Source of the DNA: Thermoplasmata archaeon
GTDB taxonomy: Archaea > Thermoplasmatota > Thermoplasmata > Thermoplasmatales > Thermoplasmataceae
DNA: 9,477 bases
NCBI GenBank assembly: GCA_021819605.1
Contig: JAKAQT010000056.1
Coordinates: 1 to 9,477 of the forward strand
Direction of reading: 5' to 3'
Below, piece by piece: positions 1 through 6,255 of the stretch. The position numbers were made by a program, and so were the translations under genes. The notes beneath the pieces were generated by a model. It ran no database searches. It saw only the letters and a list, made by a program, of their open reading frames with translations, and was not told the DNA's origin. Position 1 is the first letter of the stretch; each line of letters begins with the position of its first letter.

Positions 1-75
1 TGCAGGTGCCGGGATTTGGACCCGGGTCGAAAGCTTGGAAGGCTCTCGTGCTAGACCAGACTACACTACACCTGC
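1..75 (-). tRNA. tRNA-Gly (anticodon TCC), complete
   Basis: Decodes GGA glycine codons. Read on the minus strand, the cloverleaf folds fully: a seven-base acceptor stem GCAGGTG/CACCTGC, a D arm with the invariant GG in its loop, an anticodon stem AGAGC/GCTTT closing the loop CTTCCAA, a four-base variable loop, and a T arm with a perfect CCGGG/CCCGG stem and loop TCCAAAT. The discriminator base is A, at the window edge. CCA is not encoded as far as can be seen. No intron interrupts the anticodon loop. A TATA-like box lies 27 bases upstream. The gene sits 54 bases downstream of the membrane protein gene on the same strand but has its own promoter. Confidence 0.96.
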
Positions 76-96
76 TTCCCTACGGCAACATACACA

Positions 97-107
97 GGTT
101 TAATTTT
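97..107 (-). promoter_or_regulatory. TATA-like box of tRNA-Gly
   Basis: On the minus strand this reads AAAATTAAACC, centred about 27 bases before the first base of the tRNA, the normal archaeal box A distance. It lies in the short gap between the end of the membrane protein gene and the tRNA. Confidence 0.55.
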
Positions 108-128
108 TTTTCCACGGTTTTTCCCCAA

Positions 129-809
129 TCAGGCAGCTGTTGGCCTAAATGTAAACTCCACCGGAGTGTTCACAGAAACTTGGGAACTTTGCCAGTGTAT
201 ATAGAAATCATACTGCCCGTTAGTGGGTATAATTGTCTGATTGAAATAGACGTTGTCTCCAACCTGATGGAAATCCTTGACGGCAGAAGGCGCAGCACCA
301 CTTGTGGCATAAGTAAGGGAAGTAACAGTGAAGTTGTACCTGTAGCTCATGTGCACCATATAGGGGACACTGGTCATGCTTGTATTTATCTCGTATATAT
401 TCGACGTGGATGTCATGGTGACATAGTGCCCATTATACAGGGCCTGAACGTTCACTACCTGAGGGGCTGAAACAGTGTGGACGGGTGGGTTCAGGAATAT
501 TATCCAGAAGAGCAGGAATACGGCGAAGAATATCAGATAATTTATTGCCTTGTGCGATGTTCTTTGAGGGAGTTTGAATCCCATGGATGTAAGAATTTTT
601 CCCAAAAATATGGCTATAACGAAAAAGAGCAACACTGACAGATATGTGTAACCCTGAAGCTGCAAATACCCCGCAAGAAGCCCGGCAAGTGCTCCTATGA
701 GGAATATGAACATCACAATTACAGATCTGTTTCTTTCTGATCTTACATATTCCACTTCATCAAATTCAGGTTCTTCGAATAACGGAGTGGTTTCCTTAGG
801 CTTTGGCAT
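129..809 (-). CDS. Conserved-type membrane protein with three N-terminal helices and an external domain; function unknown
   Basis: I do not recognise a named family. The 226-residue product begins with an acidic, proline-rich cytoplasmic tail (about 1-27), followed by three hydrophobic helices at about 30-48, 54-73 and 88-107. The remaining 115 residues are polar, rich in Thr, Ser, Tyr and Val, and look like an extracytoplasmic beta-rich domain. Three N-glycosylation sequons (Asn142, Asn159, Asn190) lie in this domain, consistent with exposure outside the cell. The start is well set: an SD sequence GAGGTGA lies seven bases before the ATG and overlaps the stop codon of tpiA just upstream, so the two genes are co-transcribed and probably translationally coupled. 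Nothing in the protein suggests a glycolytic role. A role in the cell envelope is inference only. Confidence 0.85.
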   Translation of the reverse strand: MPKPKETTPLFEEPEFDEVEYVRSERNRSVIVMFIFLIGALAGLLAGYLQLQGYTYLSVLLFFVIAIFLGKILTSMGFKLPQRTSHKAINYLIFFAVFLLFWIIFLNPPVHTVSAPQVVNVQALYNGHYVTMTSTSNIYEINTSMTSVPYMVHMSYRYNFTVTSLTYATSGAAPSAVKDFHQVGDNVYFNQTIIPTNGQYDFYIHWQSSQVSVNTPVEFTFRPTAA

Positions 810-816
810 GAATACG

Positions 817-823
817 TCACCTC
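817..823 (-). promoter_or_regulatory. Shine-Dalgarno site overlapping the tpiA stop codon
   Basis: The minus strand reads GAGGTGA, a strong match to the complement of the archaeal 16S rRNA 3' end, with seven bases to the ATG at 809. The first two of its bases belong to the TGA stop codon of tpiA, so termination on tpiA places ribosomes at this site. Confidence 0.8.
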
Positions 824-1490
824 ATTGGTTCTCAATTAATGAACTTAACGTCTTGGCAGGTTCCATGGCAAGAATTATGCCGGAAGCTATGAGAACGCCG
901 TTTGCACCCAGTTTAAGGCTCGTTCTGTAATCACTGGGAGTTTTTACGCCAGCGCCAACAATTACTGCCACGCCTGATCTGCTACAGGTGTCCACGACGT
1001 CTGAAATAATCTCAGGTCTTGAAGTGGTTACTGATACGTTCCCTCCGATTAGCTCCGGAGGCTCATATGCGATCCAGTCAGGTTTCATTGCGGCAAATCT
1101 GGAGGCCTCGGTGGCATTTTCGCAGCAGACAACTGTCCTCAGCCCGCATCTTCTGGAAATGTCAACAGTCTTCCTCAGCACATCCTCTGGTATCCGCCTT
1201 TCAGAATGGTTAAGAATGGTGCCTGTAATGCCAAGATCAAGCAGAGACTGGGGTGAAAACTGGCCGGTATGAGCACCGTATTCCACAGGGTCAACATGCT
1301 GGCTGTAGAACTCAAACTCGGGAAAAGATGAGGCAAGCCTCAGATCAATGGGATTCAGGGCAAAGATAATCCTTACTCCGGGAACAGTATCAATCCCCAC
1401 GAATCCTTCAATAAACCTTTCAGCATGTGCTGATGATGACTGCCGGTAGTGTTTAAGATTGATTATCACAGTATTTTCAGGATTTTGCAT
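822..1490 (-). CDS. tpiA: Triosephosphate isomerase, archaeal short type
   Basis: Interconverts dihydroxyacetone phosphate and glyceraldehyde 3-phosphate in the cytoplasm, serving glycolysis and gluconeogenesis. The 222-residue length fits the archaeal enzymes, which are shorter than bacterial and eukaryotic ones at about 250 residues. The TIM-barrel signatures appear in order: NLKHY with substrate-binding Asn11 and Lys13, QHVD at 64-67, GAHTGQ at 72-77, NHSERR with the catalytic His95, YEPPELIG with the catalytic base Glu143 and flexible loop 6, the phosphate-binding GAGV at 179-182, and SGI near 203-205. All catalytic residues are present, so the enzyme should be active. A TATA-like box 25 bases before the ATG indicates a leaderless transcript. 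It is the first gene of an operon with the membrane protein that follows. Confidence 0.97.
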   Translation of the reverse strand: MQNPENTVIINLKHYRQSSSAHAERFIEGFVGIDTVPGVRIIFALNPIDLRLASSFPEFEFYSQHVDPVEYGAHTGQFSPQSLLDLGITGTILNHSERRIPEDVLRKTVDISRRCGLRTVVCCENATEASRFAAMKPDWIAYEPPELIGGNVSVTTSRPEIISDVVDTCSRSGVAVIVGAGVKTPSDYRTSLKLGANGVLIASGIILAMEPAKTLSSLIENQ

Positions 1491-1510
1491 TCATGGTTGA
1501 GGAACCGATG

Positions 1511-1520
1511 CAATATAGAT
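1511..1520 (-). promoter_or_regulatory. TATA-like box of tpiA
   Basis: The minus strand reads ATCTATATTG, centred 25 bases before the tpiA ATG. This spacing would put transcription start at or next to the start codon, and no SD sequence is present, so the message is probably leaderless. Confidence 0.6.
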
Positions 1521-1687
1521 ATTTCTCATTCCGTCTATAATGCGGGAATAATCTGGCCTTTCAGTGGACTTCCTCTTCAGCATTATTCCACAACTGCAGC
1601 ACTACCTTTCAGGGAAAAATTCAAGGGATGCAGATATCCCGGTATAATAAGGTTCAAGGCAGGCATGTTTAAGTCTTGAGCCAATAG

Positions 1688-1700
1688 GTTAAATCTTTAT
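1688..1700 (+). promoter_or_regulatory. Probable TATA-like box for the gene at 1712
   Basis: AT-rich element GGTTAAATCTTTAT upstream of the start, placed about 20-32 bases from the candidate ATGs. It is the best promoter candidate in the 221-base divergent gap 1491-1711, which otherwise shows only the tpiA promoter and no gene. A second, weaker candidate TGTTTAAG lies near 1668-1675. Confidence 0.4.
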
Positions 1701-1711
1701 GCACATCACAT

Positions 1712-2152
1712 ATGGGGAATCATATGGACATGAAGCATGATCTCGAGGAAGCAGAGCAAAAGGCTAAGAAGGATCTGGATGAACTGGTGGACGTCCGTGA
1801 AGTCAGCGAGGCAAAACTGCTTTCAGAAAACATAGTTAAAATTCTGCTGAATGACCTTTCAGCTACTGACAGGGATAGTGTAGAATATTCATCTGATAAT
1901 GGCAAGTATGTGGTATCTTTCGGCTTTGTTGAGGCAAAGATGCCGGACGGTAAATTAGGCGTGTTCGAAGAAATACCTGATGATGAAACCATCAAGAATG
2001 CAGAGACAGTTGGATTCACAGTGATAGGTCTGCATCCCAAGAAAGAAGTGGAGGCTGACTTCCATTCCGATGCAGTAGCAGTCATGCCTGGGACGGAGCT
2101 CCGGAGGATATATGATTTTCAGCTTTCTGTACTCAGGAGTGCAAGCAAATGA
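1712..2152 (+). CDS. Acidic soluble protein, function unknown
   Basis: Not recognised. The 146-residue product has no hydrophobic helix or signal peptide and should be cytoplasmic. Residues about 7-50 are highly charged with a helical, possibly coiled-coil pattern (DLEEAEQKAKKDLDELVDV). Residues 60-125 look like an alternating alpha/beta domain. It has no cysteine and shows no metal-binding or nucleotide-binding motif. The start is uncertain: in-frame ATGs lie at 1712, 1724 and 1730, and the TATA-like sequence near 1688-1698 would favour a leaderless start near 1718-1724, so the true protein may be four or six residues shorter. It lies 64 bases upstream of the surface protein gene on the same strand, so the two may be co-transcribed. 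Confidence 0.75.
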   Translation: MGNHMDMKHDLEEAEQKAKKDLDELVDVREVSEAKLLSENIVKILLNDLSATDRDSVEYSSDNGKYVVSFGFVEAKMPDGKLGVFEEIPDDETIKNAETVGFTVIGLHPKKEVEADFHSDAVAVMPGTELRRIYDFQLSVLRSASK

Positions 2153-2216
2153 AATCTCGCCGTATGTGAAATATGAAGGAACCGCAGAATAATCTTCCAG
2201 AAGGATTGATGGGAAC

Positions 2217-2732
2217 ATGGTGAAAAAAGGAGTCATAGCCATCTTTGCAGTGATGCTGGTTGCAGGCAGCCTCATGATAGCCCTTGGAACCCAGGAATCA
2301 TCCTCACTGACGCATGGGAGCGACAGTTTCGTTCCCAGTGGCACAGGGAGATATGTTTCGCCACCACTAAGCATAAATTCCAGCTATGTCCTTTCAGTCC
2401 TTGGTTCAGGAGCATTTGTGGTGAACAGTTCAGGTATCGGCATCATAAATTATAAAAATGCCTATTCTGTTGGTCTCGAGCCTGCCAGGATGCTGAACCT
2501 GACAAACAATACCGAATCAATATACACAGACCTCCCATCCGGCACTTATTATGTGATATACTTCCCTGCAGATTCCCCCCAGCAGGCCAACCCCATTTAC
2601 AGCGTACAGACTGATCCTGGTCTGGCAAACATTCTTAGCACAGTCATAGTGGTGGGCATTTCAGTCATAATTGCTTCATTCATAGTGCTGGCTGTTGGGT
2701 CCTTCATGGGAAGGGATGACAGGAAGAATTAG
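2217..2732 (+). CDS. Surface protein anchored by N- and C-terminal membrane helices; function unknown
   Basis: Not recognised as a named family. The 171-residue product has a basic start followed by a hydrophobic segment at about 5-24 (signal anchor or signal peptide). A Ser/Asn/Gly/Tyr-rich domain at about 25-135 follows, then a strong hydrophobic helix at about 139-163 and a charged basic tail GRDDRK. Sequons at Asn54, Asn70, Asn94 and Asn97 support an extracytoplasmic location for the middle domain, with the tail in the cytoplasm. This layout resembles many small surface proteins of wall-less Thermoplasmatales, but that is inference. AAGGA eleven bases upstream is a weak ribosome site. It ends 19 bases before the end of the convergent methyltransferase gene. 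Confidence 0.8.
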   Translation: MVKKGVIAIFAVMLVAGSLMIALGTQESSSLTHGSDSFVPSGTGRYVSPPLSINSSYVLSVLGSGAFVVNSSGIGIINYKNAYSVGLEPARMLNLTNNTESIYTDLPSGTYYVIYFPADSPQQANPIYSVQTDPGLANILSTVIVVGISVIIASFIVLAVGSFMGRDDRKN

Positions 2733-2751
2733 TTCCTGCTGCATCCATTTC

Positions 2752-3645
2752 TCAGGCTATATTGGAAAAATAGGCAAAATCCCTGTATAGATTGCCTTCA
2801 GGATGCTTGCCTGCATTCTGGTTGATAAATGATTTAGTCCTCATCGGCTCACCAAACATGGATGTTATGTAATCGTCAGAGTTGTTAAGGCTCAGGAAAT
2901 ATTTTCCGTGAATGCTTCCAAGGATGCCTGCAAGTTCCTTGAAATCCTGCGGGGAAAAGTTGTAGCCATACCAGTCCTTTCCCGGATATGGTGGGTCGAG
3001 ATAGAAGAATGTCAACGGGGAATCATAAATACGAAAGATCTCGCGGAAGTCTCTTCTCTCAATCTTCCAGTTTCGCACGCTGCTGCTTATGTTCCCAAAA
3101 TCAGATACCACTCTCAGGAAGAAACTGAAGGCGCCCTTCTCCTTGCCTGTGGCATACGTATCGCCACGCCCTCCGAAGCTGGTGATGGATCTGAATAGTG
3201 TTCTGTATGCCCCGGCAAGTTCCCTGTCAACGGCAAGTCCGTCACCGTCACGCCTTGACAGTGCATACCTGAGCTTACGTATTCTTTCCCCCTTGAGTCC
3301 CTTGCTCTCATTCTTTCCGCTTGCCATGCCGGCCGGAATTTTACCCAGATTCCTGAAATTATCCGGAAATTCCTTTGCGAACTGGTCAGGCAGGGACAAC
3401 AGCAGCAGGCCGTACAGATCATCCGGCCTTGACTTGATTATGCGGTACAGCGAAACCAGGTCCTTGTCAATTTCATTATAAACAATCTCCCTGGCGCCGA
3501 TGTTCAGCGATACCAGGCCTGATCCTCCAAAAACATCCACAAACCTTTGCATTCCGGATCTGCGGAACTCCGAGACGATGTCAGGCACAATGGCAACTTT
3601 CGATCCGGGATATTTCATGATCCTTATGATACTCATCAGCGGCAT
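2752..3645 (-). CDS. D12-class (Dam-like) adenine-specific DNA methyltransferase
   Basis: Transfers a methyl group from S-adenosylmethionine to N6 of adenine in a short DNA site. Members of this alpha-type family often recognise GATC, but the site here is not proven. Motifs in the 297-residue product are in the order of the family: KYPGSK (11-16, motif X), DVFGGSGLVSLNI (37-49, SAM-binding motif I), NEID (57-60, motif II, acidic residue for SAM ribose) and the catalytic DPPY (217-220, motif IV). A conserved FYLDPPYPG context and a C-terminal LSLNN segment (251-255) also fit. Residues about 62-210 hold the target recognition region. A TATA box 25 bases before the ATG supports this start as leaderless, although the family often begins at the Met10-Lys11 pair. 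No restriction endonuclease gene is in the window, so it appears as an orphan methyltransferase. Confidence 0.93.
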   Translation of the reverse strand: MPLMSIIRIMKYPGSKVAIVPDIVSEFRRSGMQRFVDVFGGSGLVSLNIGAREIVYNEIDKDLVSLYRIIKSRPDDLYGLLLLSLPDQFAKEFPDNFRNLGKIPAGMASGKNESKGLKGERIRKLRYALSRRDGDGLAVDRELAGAYRTLFRSITSFGGRGDTYATGKEKGAFSFFLRVVSDFGNISSSVRNWKIERRDFREIFRIYDSPLTFFYLDPPYPGKDWYGYNFSPQDFKELAGILGSIHGKYFLSLNNSDDYITSMFGEPMRTKSFINQNAGKHPEGNLYRDFAYFSNIA

Positions 3646-3665
3646 TCTGGTGATTGCTCACCTCT

Positions 3666-3675
3666 TATTATAAAA
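3666..3675 (-). promoter_or_regulatory. TATA box of the DNA methyltransferase gene
   Basis: The minus strand reads TTTTATAATA, centred 25 bases before the ATG at 3645. The spacing predicts a leaderless transcript and argues for the upstream ATG rather than the internal Met10. Confidence 0.65.
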
Positions 3676-3735
3676 TATGGAAAGGTCCTGGCACCGTCAG
3701 GAATGCTGTCACATTCATGCCAGAACGCTGAATAA

Positions 3736-3748
3736 CTCGAAAAGAAAT
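3736..3748 (-). terminator. T-rich stretch after the DsrE gene
   Basis: Just past the DsrE stop codon the minus strand reads ATTTCTTTTCGAG, a pyrimidine-rich, T-rich tract of the kind that ends archaeal transcripts without a hairpin. It separates the sulfur operon from the methyltransferase promoter. Confidence 0.35.
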
Positions 3749-3755
3749 GATAAAT

Positions 3756-4103
3756 TTAGAAGGAAATCACGCTGAATCCTTCTTCAATTTTTGAGTTGAC
3801 TTCCACTCCGCCAAGTACGAGATCAATATTCCCAAAAATACTGGATTCATCAAGCCCCTCTGATTCAAGGCTCACCTTGCATGCTTTCACAGTGCAGCCC
3901 GCTCTCCTCAGTCCCTCGATCTGTTCAAGGAACTGGGGAGAATTTTTCTGCCTGGAATTCAATGCCTGAACGCCCCTGCCAAGGAAGAGGAACTCCAGGG
4001 TGCTGTGGGCGTTCTTCACGGCATTTATGGCAAAGTTGAAGGCAACCATCTCCGCATGTATGTTTTCCTTTCCGGTCAGTAGAAGCACGAGAATTTTTGC
4101 CAA
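3756..4103 (-). CDS. DsrE/DsrF-family sulfur-related protein
   Basis: Small cytoplasmic protein of 115 residues with the DsrE-like fold: a first strand KILVLLLTG (3-11), a helix with ENIHAEMVAFNFAINA (13-28), a strand LEFLFLGRGV (36-45), a helix ending EGLRRAGC, and the strand TVKACKVS containing Cys75. Relatives bind or relay protein-bound sulfur on a cysteine in the equivalent region, so Cys75 (or Cys70) is the likely reactive residue. The start codon is TTG, preceded by an AGAGGA ribosome site about ten bases upstream; only four bases separate it from the stop of the small membrane protein gene. It is the last gene of an operon that begins with a YeeE/YedE transporter, which supports a role in handling imported sulfur compounds. 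The substrate is unknown. Confidence 0.85.
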   Translation of the reverse strand: MAKILVLLLTGKENIHAEMVAFNFAINAVKNAHSTLEFLFLGRGVQALNSRQKNSPQFLEQIEGLRRAGCTVKACKVSLESEGLDESSIFGNIDLVLGGVEVNSKIEEGFSVISF

Positions 4104-4107
4104 TGTC

Positions 4108-4344
4108 TCAGTCCTCTGTCCCGTCGTTGGAATATCCCGGATACTTGGTGCGGTACCATACTGCCGTAAGGAGCAGTGCCACGATCATGACAAATCCGGT
4201 TATGGCAACCGAGTTGGGATTTGGATCGTAACCATTGTATCCCCTGACAGTGAGAGCCGCAACAACCACCACCAGTAAGGACATGAGCCCTGCAAAGCTC
4301 TTGATTCCTTTTTCACTTTTTCTTTCCCTTTTTTCTTCTTCCAT
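4108..4344 (-). CDS. Small two-helix membrane protein in the sulfur operon; function unknown
   Basis: A 78-residue protein with a very charged N terminus (MEEEKRERKSEKGIK) and two hydrophobic helices at about 16-34 and 46-63, joined by a short polar loop (RGYNGYDPNPNS), ending in an acidic tail. I do not recognise a family. A longer in-frame reading from 4482 exists but overlaps the transporter gene. I chose the ATG at 4344 because a G-rich ribosome site (AGGGGGG) lies just before it and it starts only one base after the transporter stop codon. The gap to the DsrE gene is four bases. Its tight position between a transporter and a sulfur carrier suggests an accessory subunit of the transporter or an assembly factor, which is inference. 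Confidence 0.8.
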   Translation of the reverse strand: MEEEKRERKSEKGIKSFAGLMSLLVVVVAALTVRGYNGYDPNPNSVAITGFVMIVALLLTAVWYRTKYPGYSNDGTED

Positions 4345-4345
4345 T

Positions 4346-5564
4346 TTAATTCCCCCCTGCCTTTCTTGAATATATGAACCAGCCTGCAACCAGAAGGCTG
4401 ATTGCCACGAATACGAAGAATTCAATGCTGCTGACAGCCATCTGCAGGTCGCCGCTAAGTATGTGCCCGGATGCACAGCCATCGGCCATTCTTGCTCCGA
4501 ATAATACCATAAATGACCCGCCGAAGACGCCCAGCGCCCTCTTTATTTCGCTGTCACCGAATCTCTTCTTCCAGGTCTTTGGAACCCATCTGTTGAAAGC
4601 CTGAAATCTCCTTGAGACGAATATTGAGACAATGAATGCGCCCAGAAGCGTGCCTATGTCGCTGAATGGCTCCCATCTTATTGTTGAGAAGACGAGCTTG
4701 CTGTAGTTGTATGTAGGAAGCCAGAGGTATCCCACCATCCAGCTGTATGTTGTGGACTCGCCAAATATCTGGTGCAGGAACATTTCAAGGACCACGACTG
4801 CACCAATGATGGCACCAACAAAGGTGAGCAGCCATCTTAGGTTGTTGTTGGGTGCCCAGTGCTGGTTTGCGTTCTTTGCCAGCTTATCATCGGGGCCAAT
4901 CGGCATGGCACTTCCCTCTATGAGGGTCTCCGTGGCTTCTTTGTGTTCTGCAAGCTCCGGGCCAGGCATCTGGTAATTTTTGTGCGTCCCTATGTAGACG
5001 CAGCTCTTTCCCCCTTTGTACCTGGGCAGAAAATAGGCTATACCCAACATGAGCGCCAGCCATCCAATTGAAATCAGGAAGCCGATCTTAAGGTCAGTTC
5101 CAACCTTGCCGCCCAGATATATCTGGCCAAAATTGTATGTGTTTACCAGCCACTGGCCCACGGAAGTCTGGTACAGTAGTGTCCATGAGGCTGCCCCAAG
5201 AAGCCCGCCGGCCACCGCGTAGACCGCCTCTCTCCTTCCTTCCCCGAGAGCCATCCACTCGGTACCCGGGACGTAGCCGGATATTGCTATGCCAACGCCA
5301 AAGATAATTCCGCCTAGCGCCACTCCCATCACATAGTCTGGTTTTATGCCAAAGTGAAAACCCAGGCCAAAAGCTGAGAGCCCATAGAGAAGAACAGCCC
5401 CAACCCATTGCAATTGCAATACAGTTTATGAATAGCCGATCCTCCCATTTAGACAGCTTCAGGAGAACATCCGCATTTGATATTCCCCACAGTTCAGCAA
5501 ATCCCCCTATGATGGCACCAATGAAAATACCAATCCACAGGGGAGCAGTAACTGTTATTGCCAT
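4346..5564 (-). pseudogene. YeeE/YedE-family sulfur compound transporter gene, interrupted by a +1 frameshift
   Basis: Polytopic inner membrane protein of the YeeE/YedE (DUF395) family; the characterised TsuA member imports thiosulfate. Residues 1-55 are read from the ATG at 5564 (MAITVTAPLW, a first helix, then ADVLLKLSKWEDRLFINCIAIAM). The rest is one base out of frame from the GGGG run at 5398-5401 onward, continuing as AVLLYGLSAFGLGFHFG. Joined, the protein is about 405 residues with some nine or ten helices, a cytoplasmic loop of about 55 residues in the middle, the first-half motif SGYVPGTEW and the second-half motif ADGCASGH. The second part could only begin alone at a TTG (5419) and would lack helix 1. 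Each part is otherwise undamaged, so a sequencing error in the G run, a fresh mutation or programmed frameshifting are all possible. It heads the operon with the small membrane protein and DsrE. Confidence 0.85.
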
Positions 5565-5588
5565 TTCGATCAATATATAATTACATGG

Positions 5589-5600
5589 ATGTATATACAT
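5589..5600 (-). promoter_or_regulatory. TATA-like palindrome upstream of the transporter operon
   Basis: ATGTATATACAT is a perfect 12-base palindrome containing TATATA, centred about 30 bases before the transporter ATG at 5564. It is a suitable TATA element giving an almost leaderless message. Its symmetry means it could also serve as a regulator site. A nearer AT-rich run at 5570-5580 is too close to the start to be the box. Confidence 0.45.
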
Positions 5601-5657
5601 ATTCCCATATATGATTATTTATCATAGTTAACACACTTATACCTTGTAGTGATTTTT

Positions 5658-5673
5658 ACTCATTCACCTGAGT
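5658..5673. repeat. Short inverted repeat ACTCA-N6-TGAGT
   Basis: The two five-base arms are perfectly complementary with a six-base spacer. It lies in the 182-base divergent gap between the transporter operon and the gene at 5747, away from the predicted core promoters. It could be an operator for either unit, but an inverted repeat this short can arise by chance. Confidence 0.3.
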
Positions 5674-5716
5674 GTTAGTATTTGCCGTACAAAATGAAAT
5701 GCAGATTGAAAAGATG

Positions 5717-5726
5717 CGTTTAATAG
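5717..5726 (+). promoter_or_regulatory. TATA-like box of the gene at 5747
   Basis: CGTTTAATAG is centred 26 bases before the ATG at 5747 and no ribosome site precedes the start, so the transcript is probably leaderless. Confidence 0.55.
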
Positions 5727-5746
5727 GTAGAATGTTTTGATCAGCC

Positions 5747-6226
5747 ATGGAAGACAATCTGAAGTTTCCGACCTTTGAATGTGCCATTTCCAATACTGTG
5801 GAAAGCTACGATTCTGATGTTGAGATGTATTTCATGAATTCCAATCTGCTCTCTGTCAGGCTTGCTGAACTTGCCCTCTCCGATAGGAATTTTTCAGGCA
5901 ACTACAGAAAAATGATGAAATTTGTGAGCGATCTGTCCGGTTCAGTTATTTCTGGAAAACCTGCACCGTCGCACCAGTTTCTCATTGATCTGTGCATGGG
6001 CCCTGAGACGGAGCAGGATATGGGCAAACTTCTTTCTGAAAGCAGGTCCCCGGGCACTGCAAAGATCTTCGAAGCCATGCAGTACGTGCGCTTCATGATG
6101 TTCTGGTTCGTAAGAATGTCCCGGGTTGACAGATTCTCAAAAGGATTCAGCGTTGACCGGTTTCAGGGGCTTCCGTTCCTCCGGCTCGCTCTTGCATACA
6201 GGGCAGAAAAGGTGTCAAAAGCCTGA
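5747..6226 (+). CDS. Protein of unknown function, helical, cytoplasmic
   Basis: Not recognised. The 159-residue product looks mostly helical: helices are likely at about 31-46, 52-70, 88-99 and 105-125. The segment MQYVRFMMFWFVRMSRV (111-127) is hydrophobic and aromatic but broken by arginines, so it is better read as a buried or interface helix than a membrane span. The tail 128-159 is basic and aromatic. There are only two cysteines and no clear catalytic motif. The start is supported by a TATA box at leaderless distance, and codon use resembles its neighbours. It has its own promoter, is divergent from the sulfur operon and convergent with the oxidoreductase gene (29-base gap), so context gives no firm function. 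Confidence 0.75.
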   Translation: MEDNLKFPTFECAISNTVESYDSDVEMYFMNSNLLSVRLAELALSDRNFSGNYRKMMKFVSDLSGSVISGKPAPSHQFLIDLCMGPETEQDMGKLLSESRSPGTAKIFEAMQYVRFMMFWFVRMSRVDRFSKGFSVDRFQGLPFLRLALAYRAEKVSKA

Positions 6227-6255
6227 ACGAGGTAACGAACACTCCAATTAGGCTT

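Noticed and set aside
6..470. Plus-strand open frame of 154 codons across the tRNA and membrane protein gene
   Set aside because: It starts inside the tRNA-Gly gene and is antisense to a membrane protein with clear helices and a strong ribosome site; its translation has no domain character.
1428..1445. TGATGATGA resembling a C box of an archaeal C/D guide RNA
   Set aside because: It is inside the tpiA coding region and I could not find a D box (CTGA) and internal D'/C' pair at a suitable distance.
1491..1711. Possible small gene in the tpiA upstream gap
   Set aside because: The open frame there has no promoter-consistent start and a composition unlike a protein; the gap is explained by two divergent promoters.
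4345..4482. N-terminal extension of the small membrane protein
   Set aside because: It would overlap the transporter gene by 46 codons and lacks a ribosome site, while the ATG at 4344 has one and fits the operon spacing.
5094..5397. Continuation of the N-terminal transporter frame past the G run as an independent protein
   Set aside because: After 5398 this frame gives a Gly/Arg/Trp-rich, non-membrane sequence that is the out-of-frame reading of the transporter; only the part before the run is genuine.
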